A DNA stretch of 64,000 bases from Bacillota bacterium (lineage in GTDB: Bacteria; Bacillota; UBA4882; UBA8346), in assembly GCA_023400055.1 (NCBI GenBank), contig JAEXFN010000041.1, positions 3,021 to 67,020 of the forward strand, given 5' to 3'. A program made the position numbers and the translations under genes. This document shows, piece by piece, positions 42,764-51,500 of the stretch. Numbering within the stretch: position 1 is the first letter of the stretch; each line of letters starts with the position of its first letter. Below the pieces are notes generated by a model. The model was not told where the DNA came from and searched no databases. It worked only from the letters and a program-made list of their open reading frames with translations.

Positions 42764-43918
42764 TCAAATCAGCCGCAATGCCCGGTCCAGATCGTTGAGC
42801 AGATCGTCGGCATCCTCGATCCCCACCGACAACCGCACCAGATTGTCATAGATGCCGTTGGCCTCGCGGACCTCTTTGGGAATGGAGGCGTGGGTCATCA
42901 GCGCCGGGACCTCGATCAGGCTTTCGACGCCGCCCAGGCTCTCGGCCAGCGCGAACAGGCGGGTGTTCTCCAGGAAGCGGAGGGTCTCGGCCGCGCCGCC
43001 CCGCAGCAAGAGCGCGATCATTCCGCCGAAATCGCTCATCTGGGCGGCGGCGGTGGCGTGGCCGGGATGGGTGGGCAAGCCGGGATAGAGCACCTTTTCC
43101 ACCTTAGGATGGCCTTCCAGAAAGGCGGCGACGGCCCGGGCGTTTTGGCAATGGGCCCGCATCCGGACGGCCAGGGTCTTCAAACCGCGCAGCAACAGGA
43201 AAGAATCGAACGGCCCCAGGATCGAGCCCACGGCGTTTTGCAAGAATTTGAGCTGGGGGATGAGCTCGGCGTGGCTGGTGACCACGATTCCGGCCACGCT
43301 GTCCGAATGGCCGTTCAGGTATTTGGTGGCCGAATGGACCACCAGGTCGAACCCCAATTGCAGCGGTTTTTGCAGGTAAGGCGTTGCGAAAGTGTTGTCG
43401 CAGACCGCGATCAGCCGGTGCTCGGCGGCCAGCTTGGCGATTTGCGCCAGGTCGATGATCTTCAGCAACGGGTTGGTCGGCGTTTCGATCCAGATCATCC
43501 GGGTGTCCGGCCGGATATGGGCCGCGATGCGCTCCGGGTCGCTCAGATCGACATAAGACACCTCAAGCTGGTTGCGTTCCTTCTTGACCCGTTCGAACAG
43601 GCGGTAGGTTCCGCCGTAGAGGTCGTCGCCGGCGATGATGTGGCTATGGGGTTCCAGCGTATCGAGGACGATCGCCTCGGCGGCCAGCCCCGAGGCGAAG
43701 GCGAAGCCGGCGCTGCCGCCCTCCAGCGCGGCGACGCATTGCTCCAGGGCCGCCCGGGTCGGGTTGCCGCTGCGCGAATATTCGTAGCCGTGATGCTGGC
43801 CCGGGCGCTCCTGCACGAAGGTGGAGGTGGCGTAGATCGGCGTGATGATGGCTCCGGTGGCGGGATCCGGGTCCTGCCCGGCGTGGATCGCTTGGGTTGA
43901 AAATCCGAACCGTTCCAT
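42764..43918 (-). CDS. Cystathionine gamma-lyase/synthase family
   Basis: A 384-residue PLP enzyme of the Cys/Met metabolism family: TRAALEQCVAALEGGSAGFAFASGLAA for cofactor phosphate binding, DNTFATPYLQKPLQLG, the Schiff-base lysine in HSATKYLNGHSD, and the C-terminal RLSVGIEDADDLL. With the cystathionine beta-synthase gene 12 bases upstream it would make cysteine from cystathionine (reverse transsulfuration, MccB-like). GGAGG precedes the ATG. Gamma-synthase activity cannot be excluded from sequence. Confidence 0.92.
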   Translation of the reverse strand: MERFGFSTQAIHAGQDPDPATGAIITPIYATSTFVQERPGQHHGYEYSRSGNPTRAALEQCVAALEGGSAGFAFASGLAAEAIVLDTLEPHSHIIAGDDLYGGTYRLFERVKKERNQLEVSYVDLSDPERIAAHIRPDTRMIWIETPTNPLLKIIDLAQIAKLAAEHRLIAVCDNTFATPYLQKPLQLGFDLVVHSATKYLNGHSDSVAGIVVTSHAELIPQLKFLQNAVGSILGPFDSFLLLRGLKTLAVRMRAHCQNARAVAAFLEGHPKVEKVLYPGLPTHPGHATAAAQMSDFGGMIALLLRGGAAETLRFLENTRLFALAESLGGVESLIEVPALMTHASIPKEVREANGIYDNLVRLSVGIEDADDLLNDLDRALRLI

Positions 43919-43930
43919 GGTGAACCTCCG

Positions 43931-45304
43931 CTATTTCAGCTTTCTGCGCAGATCATTGAGGTAATCCATCTTGGTGATCAGGCCGTAAAAACGGTTTTCC
44001 TTCAGCACGATCACCAGCAGCCCCTGTTTCAGCAGGGCGATGATCTTGGCCGGCTCATCCTCGACCGATACTGTCAGGACATTCCGGGACATATAATCCC
44101 GCACCGATCGGCGGAGGGTGGCGGCATCGCCGTGTTCCACCGCGGTCAGGAGGTCCCACTCGTCGATGACGCCCACCACCGCCGCGTCGTCCGCGATCAC
44201 CGGCAGCTGGGACACGTCATTCATCCGCATCTTGGCATGGGCGTTCAACAGGGTGTCCGCGGGTCCGACGGTGATGACGGTCCGTTCCGAATATTTGCGG
44301 CTGATCAGATCGGCGATGCTTCCCTGGTGCTCCGGTTCGATGAAGCCCTGATCGATCATCCAGAAATCATTGAACATCTTGGTCAGGTACTTATTGCCGC
44401 TGTCGCAGACGAAAGTGACGATGTTTTTGGGAGCGCTCTGTTCCCGGGCGTAACGGACCGCGGCGCTGATCAGGGTCCCGCTGGACGAACCGGCCAGGAT
44501 TCCCTCCCGCCGCAACAGGGTCCGCGCGGCGGCGAAGCTTTCCGCGTCGCTGACGCGATAGGCTCGCTTGATCAGCGACCCGTCGAATTGCGGCGGCACA
44601 AAATCCTCGCCGATCCCTTCCACCAGCCAGCTGCCGGCCTCAGCCAGGGGATGGCCCTGGACGAAATCGGCCAGCACCGACCCTTGCGGATCGGCCAGGA
44701 TGATCTGCAGATCGGGCTTGACGCGTCGGAAATAGTCGCTGAGTCCTTTGAGGGTCCCGGCCGATCCCACCCCGACCACGATCGCGTCCACCTGGTGACC
44801 GGTCTGTTCCCAGATCTCCGGCGCGGTGGTCGACGCATGGGCCAAAGGATTGGCGGGGTTGTTGAATTGGTTGACGTAATAGGCGCCGGGAATCTCCCGG
44901 GCCAATCTTTGGGCGTAATCCTGGTAATACTGCGGATGCCCTTTGGTCACGTCCGACCGGGTAAGGTGGATCTCGACCCCCATGGCTTTCAGGTGGTTGA
45001 TCTTCTCGGCGCTCATCTTATCCGGGATGACCAGGATCAGGCGGTAGCCCTTGGTGATGGCCGCCAGGGCCAGCCCGAGGCCGGTGTTGCCGGCGGTGGC
45101 CTCGATCAATGTATCGCCCGGTCGGATGCGCCCCGCTTTTTCGGCTTGTTCCACCATGAACAGGCCGATGCGGTCCTTGATCGATCCGCCGGGATTTTGC
45201 GATTCCAATTTTAAAAACAGGCGGCAAACGCCGGTGTCAAAGCAAGTCACCTCGACCAGCGGCGTGTTGCCGATCAAATCACTGACTTTCCTGGCTTGCA
45301 GCAT
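43931..45304 (-). CDS. Cystathionine beta-synthase with CBS domain pair
   Basis: A 457-residue enzyme. The PLP domain (residues 1-310) has NPGGSIKDRIG with the cofactor lysine, EATAGNTGLGLA, and GVGSAGTLKGLSDYF. A C-terminal tandem CBS module (about 335-455) carries MNDVSQLPVIADDAAVVGVIDEWDLL and likely binds an adenosyl ligand such as S-adenosylmethionine or ATP. It condenses serine (or O-acetylserine) with homocysteine. First gene of the two-gene transsulfuration operon. Confidence 0.93.
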   Translation of the reverse strand: MLQARKVSDLIGNTPLVEVTCFDTGVCRLFLKLESQNPGGSIKDRIGLFMVEQAEKAGRIRPGDTLIEATAGNTGLGLALAAITKGYRLILVIPDKMSAEKINHLKAMGVEIHLTRSDVTKGHPQYYQDYAQRLAREIPGAYYVNQFNNPANPLAHASTTAPEIWEQTGHQVDAIVVGVGSAGTLKGLSDYFRRVKPDLQIILADPQGSVLADFVQGHPLAEAGSWLVEGIGEDFVPPQFDGSLIKRAYRVSDAESFAAARTLLRREGILAGSSSGTLISAAVRYAREQSAPKNIVTFVCDSGNKYLTKMFNDFWMIDQGFIEPEHQGSIADLISRKYSERTVITVGPADTLLNAHAKMRMNDVSQLPVIADDAAVVGVIDEWDLLTAVEHGDAATLRRSVRDYMSRNVLTVSVEDEPAKIIALLKQGLLVIVLKENRFYGLITKMDYLNDLRRKLK

Positions 45305-45730
45305 TGCCCATCGTCCTCAATTTTAATTTCATTCCGCTTTGGGCCGGCCGGGGATGAAACGGCCAGCCCCGTTCGGCCATCACTTCAGTGTATGTGCCGC
45401 CCTGGCAAATGGCACTTTCGGAAAGGTTATTTTTCTGGTCAGAATGATGGGTTTTTCGACGAGGGGGATCGAAGGAGCGTACCGCGCGCGGTTGCCGGAG
45501 GAAAGCCTCCGAGATAATTAATGGAATGCGGTCGGAGGGTCCGGGGCCGGCCGTCACTCGAGGCGGTTGGCAAGGCCGGGCCGTTTGCGGCAAATTTTGT
45601 CGCCGGGAAACGGGAAATTGTCCGTTTACACGGCCGATACAAACATTTAACATGAATAATGGGTAGGGGTTGCGGATATAATATATTCCGCTTCAATTAC
45701 GACAATCATCAAGTCACTTCTTTTCATTCC

Positions 45731-45767
45731 CTCATTCAATCAATCTTGTTTGAATGAGCTTTTTTTA
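45731..45767 (+). terminator. Intrinsic terminator upstream of the pfl promoter
   Basis: CTCATTCA and TGAATGAG pair exactly around a 12-base loop, followed by C and seven T. A TATAAT box within GCGGATATAATATATTCCGC lies 50 bases upstream, so a transcript of about 80 bases may end here. Confidence 0.7.
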
Positions 45768-45789
45768 TGATTGCGACAGCAGCCGCGCC

Positions 45790-45818
45790 TTGACTTCCTT
45801 TTGAAAATTGGGTACAAT
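45790..45818 (+). promoter_or_regulatory. Promoter of the pfl riboswitch transcript
   Basis: TTGACT (45790-45795), a 17-base spacer and TACAAT (45813-45818), placing the start about 10 bases before the riboswitch aptamer. Confidence 0.8.
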
Positions 45819-45835
45819 CAAAACAACATCACCAA

Positions 45836-45932
45836 CCCGTATGACTGGCGGAACCAGTGGGTCACCACGAGGGAATACGGGAATAACGTTTAGCCGGCCG
45901 CCTGGGCACCATCGCCTGGGCGGCTTTTTGTT
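45836..45932 (+). promoter_or_regulatory. ZTP/ZMP riboswitch (pfl motif) with expression-platform terminator
   Basis: P1 pairs CCCGTAT (45836-45842) with ATACGGG (45875-45881). Inside are the conserved TGACTGGCG, GTGGG...ACCAC and GGGAA. A linker leads to the 3' conserved CCGCCTGGGCA (45899-45909), which forms the pseudoknot with GGCG. The same 3' strand is the left arm of a terminator, GCCGCCTGGGC/GCCTGGGCGGC (45897-45924) followed by TTTTT. ZTP or ZMP binding, a sign of low 10-formyl-folate, would block the terminator and switch on the formate-producing enzyme downstream. Confidence 0.94.
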
Positions 45933-45988
45933 TGGCTTGACCCGCTTCGGCCCGGGCCTTGGTTTCGAACCTGGAGGAGGAGATTTTG

Positions 45989-48208
45989 ATGGAAGCATGG
46001 CGCGGTTTTCAGGGCGACGTCTGGCGCAAGCGCATCGATCCGGCCGAATTTGTGCGGGATAATTATCAACCTTATTACGGCGCGGCGGAGTTTCTGGCCG
46101 GCCCCTCGGCCAAGACGGAGCGGCTGTGGCGGCGTTGCCAGCAACTGATGGCGGAGGAACGGGCCGCCGGCGGTGTGCTGGCCATCGATACCCGGCGGGT
46201 GGCCGGGATCACGGCCTGGCCGCCCGGTTATATTCAGCGGGAAGACGAAGTCATCGTAGGGCTGCAGACCGACCAGCCCCTGAAACGGATGGTCAATCCC
46301 TGGGGCGGCTGGCGGATGGTCGAAGCGGCCTGCGCGGCCCGGAACGTCGAGCCGGACCCGGCCATGGCCAAGATCTTCACCCGCTACCGGCGCACTCAAA
46401 ACGAGGCCATCTTCCGGATCTACACGCCGGCGATGCGCCAGGCGCGCAAGCTCGGCATCATCACCGGGCTGCCCGACGCTTACGGCCGGGGGAGGCTGAT
46501 CGGCGATTACCGCCGCGTGCCGCTTTACGGCACCGCGCGGCTGATGGAGGAGAAGCGGCGCGACCTCTATGCCCTGGACAATGTGGACGACGCGACGATT
46601 CATCTGCGCGAGGATATCGCCGATCAGGTCCGGGCGCTGGAAAGAATGGCCGAACTGGGCCAGGCTTACGGCTGCGCTATTTCCCGGCCGGCCGAGAATG
46701 CCCGCGAAGCGGTGCAATGGCTGTACCTCGCTTTTTTGTGCGCGGTCAAGGAACAGAACGGCGCGGCGATGTCGTTCGGTCACACCAGCCCGTTTTTGGA
46801 TATCTATTTCGGCCGCGATCTGCGGGAAGGGACGCTGACCGAGGCCGAGGCCCAGGAACTCATCGATCAGCTGGTCATCAAACTGCGGCTGGTGCGCCAC
46901 TTGCGCACCCCCGAGTATGACCAGTTGTTCGCCGGCGATCCCACCTGGATCACCGAATCGATCGGCGGCATGGGCGAGGACGGCCGGCCGCTGGTGACCC
47001 GGACCGACTTCCGCTGGCTGCAGACCCTGAAGAATCTGGGGCCGGCGCCCGAGCCCAACCTGACGGTGCTTTCCAGCCCCCGGTTGCCGCGGCCTTTCCG
47101 GGAATTCTGCGCCGGCCTGGCCATCGCCACCTCGGCGCTGCAATTCGAGAATGACGAGCTGATGCGGCCGGTCTTCGGCGACGATTACGCCATCTCCTGC
47201 TGCGTCTCGGCGACCCGGGTGGGCCGGGATATGCAATTCTTCGGCGCCCGGGCCAACCTGGCCAAGGCGTTGTTATTGGCGATCAACGGCGGCAGGGATG
47301 AGGCCACCGGCCAGCGGATTTTGGAGCTGCCGGAACTGAGCGGGGAGTATCTGGATTGGGATCAAGTCTGGAGCAATTACGAGCTGGTTTTGACCTGGTT
47401 GTCGGTGCTCTATAGCCGGACCATGAATTGCATTCACTACATGCACGATAAATACAATTACGAGCGGGTCCAGATGGCGCTGATCGATTCGCAGCCGCGC
47501 CGGCACATGGCCTTCGGTGTGGCCGGCCTGTCGGTGGTGGCCGATTCCCTGAGCGCGATCCGTTATAGTAAGGTCCGGGTGATTCGCGACGAGCGGGGGA
47601 TCGCCCAACAATTCGTGGCCAGCGGCGATTTCCCCTGCTTCGGCAATGACGACGACCGGGTCGATGGTCTGGCGGTCCGGGTGGTGCGCCGTTTCTATGA
47701 CTCATTGGCCGCGCAACCCATTTACCGTAAGGCGCAGCCGACGCTGTCAATCCTAACGATCACTTCCAATGTGGTATACGGCCAAAAGACCGGCCCGACC
47801 CCCGACGGCCGGGCGGCCGGCAAGCCTTTCGCGCCGGGCGCCAACCCGATGCACGGCCGGGAGCAGACGGGCGTGGTGGCGGCCATGCGTTCGGTGGCCA
47901 AATTGCCCTACGATGTCTGCCGCGACGGGATCTCCTACACTTTTTCGATTACGCCGCGGGCGCTGGGGGCCCGGCCCGAGGAACGGGTCCAGAATCTGCT
48001 GACCCTGATCGACGGCTATTTCGGCGCCGCGGGGCACCATATCAACGTCAATGTCTACAGCCGGGAAACGCTGATCGACGCCATGGACCATCCCGAGCTT
48101 TATCCCAACCTGACGATCCGGGTCTCCGGCTATGCGGTCCATTTTACCAAGCTGAGCCGGGAACAGCAGCTGGAAGTGATCGAACGGACCATTTACGAAC
48201 GGATGTAG
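45989..48208 (+). CDS. pflB: Pyruvate formate-lyase (formate C-acetyltransferase)
   Basis: A 739-residue glycyl radical enzyme. The adjacent active-site cysteines C404-C405 are in ISCCVSATRVG, and the radical Gly714 is in RVSGYAVHF near the C-terminus. GQKTGPTPDGRAAGKPFAPGANPMHG is the conserved late segment. It converts pyruvate and CoA to acetyl-CoA and formate, feeding one-carbon folate metabolism. GGAGGAGGAG precedes ATG 45989. Its transcript begins with the ZTP riboswitch. The activase gene is separated from it by two other genes. Confidence 0.96.
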   Translation: MEAWRGFQGDVWRKRIDPAEFVRDNYQPYYGAAEFLAGPSAKTERLWRRCQQLMAEERAAGGVLAIDTRRVAGITAWPPGYIQREDEVIVGLQTDQPLKRMVNPWGGWRMVEAACAARNVEPDPAMAKIFTRYRRTQNEAIFRIYTPAMRQARKLGIITGLPDAYGRGRLIGDYRRVPLYGTARLMEEKRRDLYALDNVDDATIHLREDIADQVRALERMAELGQAYGCAISRPAENAREAVQWLYLAFLCAVKEQNGAAMSFGHTSPFLDIYFGRDLREGTLTEAEAQELIDQLVIKLRLVRHLRTPEYDQLFAGDPTWITESIGGMGEDGRPLVTRTDFRWLQTLKNLGPAPEPNLTVLSSPRLPRPFREFCAGLAIATSALQFENDELMRPVFGDDYAISCCVSATRVGRDMQFFGARANLAKALLLAINGGRDEATGQRILELPELSGEYLDWDQVWSNYELVLTWLSVLYSRTMNCIHYMHDKYNYERVQMALIDSQPRRHMAFGVAGLSVVADSLSAIRYSKVRVIRDERGIAQQFVASGDFPCFGNDDDRVDGLAVRVVRRFYDSLAAQPIYRKAQPTLSILTITSNVVYGQKTGPTPDGRAAGKPFAPGANPMHGREQTGVVAAMRSVAKLPYDVCRDGISYTFSITPRALGARPEERVQNLLTLIDGYFGAAGHHINVNVYSRETLIDAMDHPELYPNLTIRVSGYAVHFTKLSREQQLEVIERTIYERM

Positions 48209-48246
48209 CCTCGATCATTTCCGGGGGATGGGACGCGCCGGCGAAT

Positions 48247-49245
48247 TTAATAAACAAAGGCGGTTCCGCCGCAACTGAAACCGGACGCGCCGACTATCGC
48301 GGCCACGCGATCGCCTCGTTTCAGGCGGCCGTTCTCTTCGGCCAGCGCCATGCCGAGCGGTATCGAGACGCTGCCGGTATTGCCCACTTGCGAAAAGGTA
48401 TTGTAGGCTTTCCGGACCAGCTCCTCATCGAGTTTGCCCCAGAATTTGCGCGGATCGCCGGTCACCTGGTGGAAAAACCAGATGTCCAGGCCGCCCAGCC
48501 TTTCCTGGACCTTTTCTAAAAAGGCCGGCACGAACCGGGGCAGGATCTCCAGCGCGGTCATGGCCAGCCGCTTGCTTTTGACCAGGATCTTCAGATCGTC
48601 CCGCTCCTTGCCGATTTTGACCCGGCACAGGTCGTTGTACTGGCCGTAGGTCTCGAAAGCAAAATCCGCGAAACCGGGGTGGTCCGGGACGTCTTGCAAG
48701 AGCATGGCGGCGGCTCCGTCGGAGATGGTCAGCGCCGAGAAGCCGGCGATGTTTTCTTCGGCGTTGAACAAGTGCCATGGGATCCGCTCCGAACCGTCCT
48801 CGGCGGCCACCAGCAAGGCATTGCGGTATTTGCCGGTCTTGACATAGAGATCGGCGATCTCCATGCCGTTCAGAAAGCTGTTGCAGGCATTGGAGAGATC
48901 GAAGGCGTGGGCGCGCGGCGCGCCCAGCCGGTGTTGCAGGATGATGGCCATGGCCGGCTCCACATAATCGCGCAACATGCCGACGTAGAGGATAAAGTCC
49001 AGGTCGCGGGGATCGAAATTGCTTTGGGCCAGGCACTTTTGGGCGGCTTGCACGGCCATGTCGGCGCCGGTCTCCTCCGGACCCTTGAAATGGCGCAGTT
49101 CCGCCTGGTTGAGCAACAGTTTTTTGCGCAAATTTTCAAGATCGACGCCCGGACCCCCTTTGGTCTCCAGCAATTCGAGCAGTTGATCGTTGGTAACCCG
49201 GTTTTCCGGCAAATAGTATCCGATTCCGCTAATCGACAGGCCCAT
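48247..49245 (-). CDS. Ketoacyl-ACP synthase III-like condensing enzyme
   Basis: A 332-residue thiolase-fold protein. Catalytic Cys in AFDLSNACNSFLNG, His in IWFFHQVTGDP and Asn in SQVGNTGSVSIPLGMA give the Cys-His-Asn triad of FabH-type enzymes. Sequence spacing differs from housekeeping FabH and no other fatty acid genes are near, so a specialised role (starter-unit condensation or acyl transfer) is possible. AAAGGAGG precedes the ATG. Lies between pflB and its activase, on the opposite strand. Confidence 0.82.
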   Translation of the reverse strand: MGLSISGIGYYLPENRVTNDQLLELLETKGGPGVDLENLRKKLLLNQAELRHFKGPEETGADMAVQAAQKCLAQSNFDPRDLDFILYVGMLRDYVEPAMAIILQHRLGAPRAHAFDLSNACNSFLNGMEIADLYVKTGKYRNALLVAAEDGSERIPWHLFNAEENIAGFSALTISDGAAAMLLQDVPDHPGFADFAFETYGQYNDLCRVKIGKERDDLKILVKSKRLAMTALEILPRFVPAFLEKVQERLGGLDIWFFHQVTGDPRKFWGKLDEELVRKAYNTFSQVGNTGSVSIPLGMALAEENGRLKRGDRVAAIVGASGFSCGGTAFVY

Positions 49246-49309
49246 GCGAAAGCCTCCTTTTTGGTTCGTCTATAAGGCAGTATTGCCAGCCACAATAGGG
49301 TGTATGTTG

Positions 49310-49341
49310 TATAATTCTGTAAATGGAGGGAATACTCCATT
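49310..49341 (+). promoter_or_regulatory. Promoter -10 with inverted repeat at the start site
   Basis: TATAAT (49310-49315) followed by AATGGAG (49322-49328) and CTCCATT (49335-49341), a perfect 7-base inverted repeat with a 6-base centre. It would place an operator over the transcription start of the membrane protein gene. Confidence 0.5.
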
Positions 49342-49404
49342 GAGTCTGCGGGATTATCGCCCCATCATCAAAAATGCTCAAAATCTGCAAAAGGTACGGA
49401 AAGA

Positions 49405-49857
49405 ATGCGGGACACCATCACCATCGGCTCGATTGCCGGCTGCATCGCATCGGTCATCATGACCGTCATCATTCTGATCGTCCGAGGGCTCGGATTTCAA
49501 TTCATCACGACCTGGGAGACGGCCGCCGCGATATTTTTAAATATGGGACTGATCCACACGCCGGTCGGATATTTCATCGGCTTCCTCGGCCAATTCATCT
49601 TGGGCGCCTCGTTTGGAGTGGCGGTCGCCTTTGCCCTGCGCTTCACCGGCAAGGATTACTATATTCTGAAAGGCATCGGGGTCGGCGCGATGTATTGGAT
49701 CGGGACAGTCGGCTTCTTCATGCATTTATTGCATATCCAGTTGCAGGGGCGGGGCGACCCGCTCTCGAATATCATGGCAGTGCTTGAATTTAATGTCCTG
49801 GGGATCATCGATTCGTTCATCATTGCCCGGTACGGTGATTTCCGAAAAGTCAAGTAA
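49405..49857 (+). CDS. Small integral membrane protein, unknown function
   Basis: A 150-residue protein with four predicted membrane helices (IGSIAGCIASVIMTVIILIV; GYFIGFLGQFILGASFGVAVAFAL; GIGVGAMYWIGTVGFFMHLL; LEFNVLGIIDSFIIA). No family is recognised. It has no strong ribosome site, though GGTACGG lies upstream of the ATG. It may be co-transcribed with the activase gene 85 bases downstream. Confidence 0.7.
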   Translation: MRDTITIGSIAGCIASVIMTVIILIVRGLGFQFITTWETAAAIFLNMGLIHTPVGYFIGFLGQFILGASFGVAVAFALRFTGKDYYILKGIGVGAMYWIGTVGFFMHLLHIQLQGRGDPLSNIMAVLEFNVLGIIDSFIIARYGDFRKVK

Positions 49858-49941
49858 GCGAGCGCGTCAAGCGCGGTCCGCGGCGGAAATGTAGTAGGTT
49901 TGGGAGCGGCCGGGTTTCGTCGCGCCGCGGGGGAGGATCTT

Positions 49942-50685
49942 TTGGGAAGGATTCAATCGATTCAAAGCTTTTCCACGCTGGACGGTCCGGGTTCCCGTTG
50001 CGTGGTTTTTTTTCAGGGCTGTCCGCTGGGATGCGTTTTCTGTCATAACCCGGATTCCTGGGCGGCCGATGGCGGGGTGGAGCTGGATGTCGCGACGCTC
50101 TCGCGCCGTTTGGAACGTTTCCGGCCGTTTCTGCAACGACCCGGCCTGACGCTCAGCGGCGGCGAGCCGTTGTTTCAACCCGGCTTTGCCCTGGAATTGC
50201 TAAAAGCCGCCCGGGCGGCGGGCTGGCATGTGGCCTTGGATACCTCGGGCTGGGGACCGCCGGAATCCTTTGCCCGGATCGCCGGAGCGGCCGATCTGGT
50301 CATTTTCTCGATCAAGCATCCGCTTGCGCCACAAGGCTTGGCGCCGCACTGCGATCCCCAAGCCATCCGGGCCAATTGGCGGACTTTAGCCCGCCTGAAA
50401 ATCCCGGTCTGGCTGCGTTATGTGCTGATTCCCGGTTGGAGCGACCAGCCCCGGGCATTGCAGGCTTTGGGAGCGCTGGCCCGGGAACAACCCAACCTGG
50501 AGCGGCTGGAAGTGCTTCCCTTTAACAACCTGGCGGCGGACAAATGGCTCAAAGCGGGCCGCACCAGTCCGCTCTTTTCGGAGCCGCCAATCCGGGTCAC
50601 CGAGGAACAAATCGTAACGGCGGAGCAGCTCATCGGTTGGTGGCCGGAGGGCCCGGCGCGGGCCGGGGAGGGAGCCGGGGGTTAA
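49942..50685 (+). CDS. pflA: Pyruvate formate-lyase activating enzyme
   Basis: A 247-residue radical-SAM protein. C27, C31 and C34 (CPLGCVFC) hold the 4Fe-4S cluster, TLSGGEPLFQP is the SAM-binding GGE motif, and STLDGPGSRCVVFFQGC is the typical activase start. It abstracts hydrogen from Gly714 of PflB. TTG 49942 was chosen because GGAGG lies 5 bases upstream; an earlier TTG (49900) would add 14 residues not typical of the family. It lies 1.7 kb from pflB with two genes between. Confidence 0.92.
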   Translation: MGRIQSIQSFSTLDGPGSRCVVFFQGCPLGCVFCHNPDSWAADGGVELDVATLSRRLERFRPFLQRPGLTLSGGEPLFQPGFALELLKAARAAGWHVALDTSGWGPPESFARIAGAADLVIFSIKHPLAPQGLAPHCDPQAIRANWRTLARLKIPVWLRYVLIPGWSDQPRALQALGALAREQPNLERLEVLPFNNLAADKWLKAGRTSPLFSEPPIRVTEEQIVTAEQLIGWWPEGPARAGEGAGG

Positions 50686-50723
50686 AGATAACGACGCTAA
50701 ATGACTGAGTTCTTTCGGTTCCC

Positions 50724-51389
50724 TCAGCCGATGTCCCGAAGCCGCTCGCGATCCTTGATCCGGATGCCGCTTCGGTTCCGCTCGATGATCCCCGACGTTT
50801 GAAACTCCGCAAGCACCCTGCGCAATTGACGGTCGGTAACGCCCAGCAGTTTGGCCAGTTCATTGTATTGCACCGTTTCTAAAAGTCCCTCGTCCGCCGC
50901 GATCTCCTCTAAAAAACGGGCAAACCGGATCCGCAGCGGGTACAGCAGATTGCGGTTATATTTGATCGAAGTCTCATACAGCTTATTGGCCAGAGTCCGG
51001 GCGATCAGCTGGTAAAAACGGGCGTCGCCGCGCAATTCCCGGGCCAGGGATTCCTTGGGCAACGCCAGCAACTTGCAAGGCGTCTTGGCCGTCACGTTAT
51101 TCATAATCTGTTTATTTTCCAAAATAAACTCGATGTCCCCGAAAATGTCGAACGGTTTCCGCAGACAGATGATGAGCTCGGTGCCGGATTCGGACAAAAC
51201 CGTGACCAGCGCGATCCCTTCCACAAATAAGAGAATATCCGAATTCTCCTGCTCCGCCGCGAGAATGTACTCGTTGGCCGCATATTCGCAGATACGGGAT
51301 TGGGCGAGCAGCGGCGCGCTGCAATATGGGTCAATCTGATATTGAACCAGCCACTCACGGGTTTCTTGGGGATTGACGTATCTTTTCAT
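50724..51389 (-). CDS. Crp/Fnr-family transcriptional regulator
   Basis: A 221-residue regulator. The N-terminal cyclic-nucleotide-like beta-roll includes ILLFVEGIALVTVLSESGTELIICLRKPFDIFGDIEFI. The C-terminal winged helix includes NELAKLLGVTDRQLRRVLAEFQTSGIIERNRSGIRIKD. No FNR-type cysteine cluster is present. It resembles YeiL-like members. The start may instead be ATG 51419. Convergent with pflA. It could be the protein that reads the CRP-like site at 17973, but this is only a guess. Confidence 0.88.
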   Translation of the reverse strand: MKRYVNPQETREWLVQYQIDPYCSAPLLAQSRICEYAANEYILAAEQENSDILLFVEGIALVTVLSESGTELIICLRKPFDIFGDIEFILENKQIMNNVTAKTPCKLLALPKESLARELRGDARFYQLIARTLANKLYETSIKYNRNLLYPLRIRFARFLEEIAADEGLLETVQYNELAKLLGVTDRQLRRVLAEFQTSGIIERNRSGIRIKDRERLRDIG

Positions 51390-51500
51390 GGTTACGACCG
51401 GAAAAATGTCCTTTCGCATCGGATGGTTCTACTATACCATAACAACCATGGGAAAGAGATCTAGTTTTTGCCATTCGGTGTCGAAAGGAATGGAAATGCC

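Larger units (their letters stand above)
45305..45988. other. Intergenic region with candidate sRNA and ZTP riboswitch
   Basis: Between the divergent transsulfuration and pyruvate formate-lyase operons. 45305-45640 shows no firm element; 45678-45767 may be a small RNA unit; 45790-45932 is the promoter and riboswitch of the pfl gene. Confidence 0.6.

Noticed and set aside
42524..43900. Long plus-strand open frame antisense to the cystathionine gamma-lyase gene
   Set aside because: It runs through the family I repeat and the complement of a clear PLP enzyme; composition reflects high-GC shadow coding and it has no recognisable domain.
44132..45214. 360-codon plus-strand frame opposite the cystathionine beta-synthase gene
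   Set aside because: Shadow of the PLP/CBS-domain protein; no motif.
45430..45530. S-box (SAM-I) riboswitch-like sequence on the minus strand upstream of the cystathionine beta-synthase gene, with GGCAACC followed by GGT
   Set aside because: Only the GGCAACC/GGT block fits; the P1 pairing, the P2 kink-turn and the usual GGTGCTAATTCC are missing. Not supported without a covariance search.
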